Shown here one piece after another: positions 60,971 through 64,000 of a DNA stretch of 64,000 nucleotides (positions are counted from its first letter, which is position 1; the number at the start of each line of letters is the position of its first letter). The notes under the pieces were generated by a model. It did not search any database, was not told the DNA's origin, and was given only the letters and a program-made list of their open reading frames with translations. Source of the DNA: Amoebidium appalachense (lineage: Eukaryota; Ichthyosporea); assembly GCA_963693365.1 (NCBI GenBank), contig CAVNZM010000009.1, forward strand, positions 7,440,001 through 7,504,000, written 5' to 3'. Made by a program: the position numbers and the translations under genes.

Positions 60971-62292
60971 TCCTCCGCCTGGTGCTGCTGCCGCTGAGAG
61001 GCGCCCCACCTGCCAAGCCACCCGCCCACCGACCCCTATCTTTGACCCATCATGGCACGGCTGAGAACCATCAAAAATTATGAAGGAAAAAGAAATAAAA
61101 ACTGAGTAAAAAACGAAAACAAATAAGAAACAAACAAGCAGGCAAACCAGCATGTGTGCAAAGAACCAAAACAACAATTAAAATCACTCGTTATCTACTC
61201 AATGCTTCAGCTCCCCGCCCCCACCCACCCACCCCTCTCCCCCCAGCCCCCACCCCACAGCACATACACATACAACCACCATTCTCCCCCCCCCCCCCCC
61301 CCCCCCCCACCAGAAAAAAAAAACACACACACACACACACAGAACACAAACATGCACCCGCAATAAATCCCCCCCCCCCCCCCCCCCCCCACAACATAAA
61401 CATACACCCACCATTCCCCCCCCCCCCCCCCCGGACACACACAACACACACACATAAACCCACTATCCCCCCCCCCCCCCCCCCCCCCCTTCCCCCCCTC
61501 CCCCAAACAACAACATACACACATACACCCACCATCCCTCCTCCCCCTCTCCCCTCCGTCACAACACACACACATACACCCACCATTCACCCTCCCCCTC
61601 CCATGCCCCCCTCCCCCCCCACATCCCCCCACAACACATACACATACACCCACCATCCCCCCTCCCCCACAACACATACACATACACCCACCACCCACCA
61701 ACCCATCCACCCACCGGTCACCATCGTCACTACCACCATCGACTCACAAAACAAATTACGAAGGAGAAGAAAAAGAATAAGACAAGGGAAGAAGAAGGAG
61801 CTGGGGGATTTTCTTTTCTCTCTCAGTCCCTTCCCCATTGTGTGTGAAGGGGTATCACAAAAGCCAAAGCAAGAGCACCAGCAAGAAAACCCACGGGAAT
61901 GAAGAATGCACAGGGATAAGGGCCACCCCCTAGTCGAGGATAAGGACCACCCCCTAGTCGAGGATAAGGACCACCCCCTAGTCGAGGATAAGGACCACCC
62001 CCTAGTCGAGGATAAGGACCGCCCCCTAGTCGAGGATAAGGACCGCCCCCTAGTCGAGGATAAGGACCACCCCCTAGTCGAGGATAAGGACCACCCCCTA
62101 GTCGAGGATAAGGACCACCCCCTAGTCGAGGATAAGGACCACCCCCTAGTCGAGGATAAGGGCCTACCCACCTTTGCCGGGTCCCTAACTGTCTCCTTCT
62201 TCATGGCCTCTCTCTCTTTGTCTGTCATCATGTCTAGTGCAGCCCCTGTAAGCCGGATAGAGCCGCTGGGTATGGCCGTCTGCAAGGTGTAT

Positions 62293-62327
<35 letters not shown>

Positions 62328-62424
62328 GGGGGGGGGAGGGAGGTGTATACGTGTGTGTGTGGGGGGGAAGAGAGGGGGGGGGGGGGTGGATGCAGAGTGG
62401 GAATGCACATGTGCATTAGTGCGT

Positions 62425-62455
<31 letters not shown>

Positions 62456-62711
62456 GCGTGCGTGTGCGAGTGTGTGTGCGAGTGTGTGCGTGAGTGTGTG
62501 CGTGTGTGCCTGCATGTGTGCCTGCGTGTGTGCCTGCGTGAGTGTGTGTGTGTCATGTGTGCAACCCAGCAGGCTGTGAGTGTACTGCAATTGGCGTATG
62601 TTGTACATCTACCTTCCAAACCCTTTTTGCCCCCATGCTCCTCCATACGTAAAACCGCAGATGACTTCATCCCCCCCCCCCCCCCCCCCCCTCCCCCCCC
62701 CCCCCCCTCCC

Positions 62712-62742
<31 letters not shown>

Positions 62743-63314
62743 ACACACAAGGGGGGAAAAAATGAAACCAAAAAAAAACAAAAAACCTATTTCCCATGCA
62801 ACCTATCATTCCGCACCCCTGTCACGTCTGCCGACCCTATCACATCCATCGAACCCAACCTCCGGGGGGAGGGGGGGTGGGGGGGGGGGGGGGGGGAGGG
62901 TTGAAAGCGTCATAAAGTACGAAGTACACATAAACAACGGGCAACACCATGCTAAGTGCAAACCACACATAAAGAGTAGGCATAATAAGCAGAGCCCATC
63001 CTCCGCCGGGGGGAGGGGGGGGGGGGGGGGAGGGGAGGGGCGTTGATTTATCCACAATACCCTAGTTTCGATCCACGCTGGAGGGTGGTGTGCGTGGTGG
63101 TGGTGGTGGTGGTGTGTGTGGGAATGCGGATGGGTGGGTGGGGGTGAGGGAAAAGGAGAGGCGGAGGGGGGAGGGGGCATATGCATACAATGACGTCACC
63201 CTTGTAGTATTCGAGCACGGGCTGAACCCCAATGCTCTGATCCTTCAAGACAAACAGCCGCTTGTGCCATATCTGCGCACCAAGAATGTCTGACCGCTTG
63301 AGAAGGTAGCCTGC
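55798..63314 (-). CDS. PH-domain protein, 3' part (six exons in window)
   Basis: Exons 63314-63189, 62279-62172, 60685-60589, 58032-57923, 56813-56760 and 56013-55798 join in phases 0, 0, 1, 0, 0 and give 236 residues to the stop. Exons 1-3 make a complete pleckstrin-homology fold: AGYLLKRSDILG, WHKRLFVLKD, LEYYKGD, PSGSIRLTGAAL, HLFKLVTEKKKVYHLCA and DDRSAWIKAM with the invariant Trp of the C-terminal helix. PH domains bind phosphoinositides or partner proteins at membranes. Exon 4 is Ser/Thr/acidic. Exons 5-6 form a coiled coil (LHLLEKLLQELNERELKEC) and end in a Pro/Ser-rich basic tail. The frame is open at the first acceptor, so the start lies upstream, probably beyond the window. A competing exon after the PH domain (TTTGCTGCAG|AT near 59880, stop at 59795-59793) is in phase and could give a shorter form. 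Confidence 0.8.
60130..60440. repeat. (CT)n/(CCCT)n pyrimidine tract in PH gene intron
   Basis: About 310 bases of CT, CCCT and TCCC units on the plus strand, so purine-rich on the gene's sense strand. Similar (GA)n lies at 21830-22055 in helicase intron 1. Confidence 0.9.
61917..62166. repeat. 24-base minisatellite, about ten units
   Basis: The unit GATAAGGACCACCCCCTAGTCGAG is repeated about ten times with single A/G changes. On the gene strand it begins within a few bases of the donor of PH exon 2 (62172) and supplies repeated GGGGGTGGTCC blocks to the start of that intron. Confidence 0.95.
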
Positions 63315-63419
63315 CTGTGAGGTGTACGTGTACACGAGTGTGCGTGTGTACGTGTGTAGGTGTGTTCGTGTGTAAGCGCACGCACACACGCACAGGTGTG
63401 TGTGTGCGCGCGCGCGCGC

Positions 63420-63478
<59 letters not shown>

Positions 63479-63705
63479 TGCGTTTGTGTGTGTACGTGTA
63501 TGTGTGTCTGCGTGCGCGGCAACAAAGAAACGAGAAGTAATAGGACGGGGGTATGTGAATGCTCTGTGTGAAAATCTATGCCGGCAGTTCCCGCGTTAAA
63601 GTCAAATTGCTGTCAGAATCACGTCATTATGACGTCGAATACTGATTGGAGTTATAGATTAATGGCTTGTGTAGCTGTGTGTTTAGAAATCGCTTGGCCT
63701 AGTCA

Positions 63706-64000
63706 GGTCATCTCTCTCATCTCTCTCTTTCCCTAAGCTATAGGTCGGAATTCTGGAAATTCGAAATACCGGGTGTGAAGATTGTTAAAACCACAATGTG
63801 TCATTTCTCTCATCTCCCCTCTTCTTCTTTCTCAAAGCTATAGGTCGGAATTCTAAATTCGAAATCTTAGGTGTGAAGATTGTAAAATTAAAATGCGTCA
63901 TTTCTCTCATCTCTCCTCTTCTTCTTTCTCTAAGCTATAGCTCAGAATTCTGGGAATTCGAAATCTTAGGTGTGAAGATTGTAAAAGTAAAAATCACGAT
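63706..64000. repeat. Tandem repeat of about 95-100 bases, three units, running off the window
   Basis: Three diverged copies of a unit running from CATCTCTCTT..., through AAGCTATAGGTCGGAATTCTGG and TTCGAAATCTTAGGTGTG, to AAGATTGTAAAA. It lies upstream of the last recognisable PH exon on that gene's strand. No exon was found in 63315-64000. Confidence 0.85.

Noticed and set aside
61917-62166. CRISPR-like array
   Set aside because: The 24-base units are contiguous with no variable spacers, in a eukaryotic intron; it is a minisatellite.

Overview
The window is nuclear DNA from a eukaryote. Its genes are split by many GT-AG introns (two GC-AG), one intron carries a TACTAAC branch point, and intronic and intergenic DNA is crowded with poly-G/poly-C runs, (CA)n/(GT)n, (GA)n/(CT)n and (GTGC)n tracts. 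A DDX60-type helicase, a THAP zinc finger, a long thrombospondin type 1 (TSP1) array and a PH-domain gene together suggest a holozoan or another protist or alga with animal-like gene content. No species can be named from the sequence alone. Most long open frames here (poly-Gly, poly-Pro, Cys-Val or Thr-His repeats) are translated microsatellites, not genes.

Layout. 1-1487: no gene seen. 1488-22633 (-): a DDX60-like helicase of 19 exons whose intron phases all join except for one frame slip at a T8/C8 homopolymer pair. 22634-23759: a divergent promoter region with a hairpin. 23760-25103 (+): an intronless gene of unknown function with an acidic tail. 25104-34977: mostly non-coding, with one isolated exon (30023-30174, -), a THAP-domain frame (30875-31222, -), a tRNA-derived SINE-like unit and a pogo/Tigger-like MITE inside a larger inverted repeat. 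34978-44460 (+): a secreted protein of 19 exons, with one TSP1 repeat per exon and a C-type-lectin-like C-terminus. 46063-48709 (-): a secreted reprolysin-like zinc metalloprotease with three fibronectin type III domains, converging on the TSP1 gene. 48710-55797: AT-richer intergenic DNA with a decayed LINE. 55798-63314 (-): the 3' part of a PH-domain gene with a C-terminal coiled coil.

How the genes relate. The TSP1 protein and the metalloprotease are both secreted, both have an RRQ processing-like site, and lie tail to tail. Together they carry the two halves found fused in animal ADAMTS proteins. The helicase belongs to a family linked in animals to antiviral RNA sensing and decay; that role is not shown here.

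The most unusual signals concern gene architecture. Most introns carry a poly-C tract (sense strand) just after the 5' splice site. Many 3' splice sites sit at the end of a (CA)n tract. Exon 3' ends plus donor sites have repeatedly been copied into the downstream intron in both large genes. All exon coordinates were derived by hand from splice signals, reading-frame continuity and protein-family resemblance.
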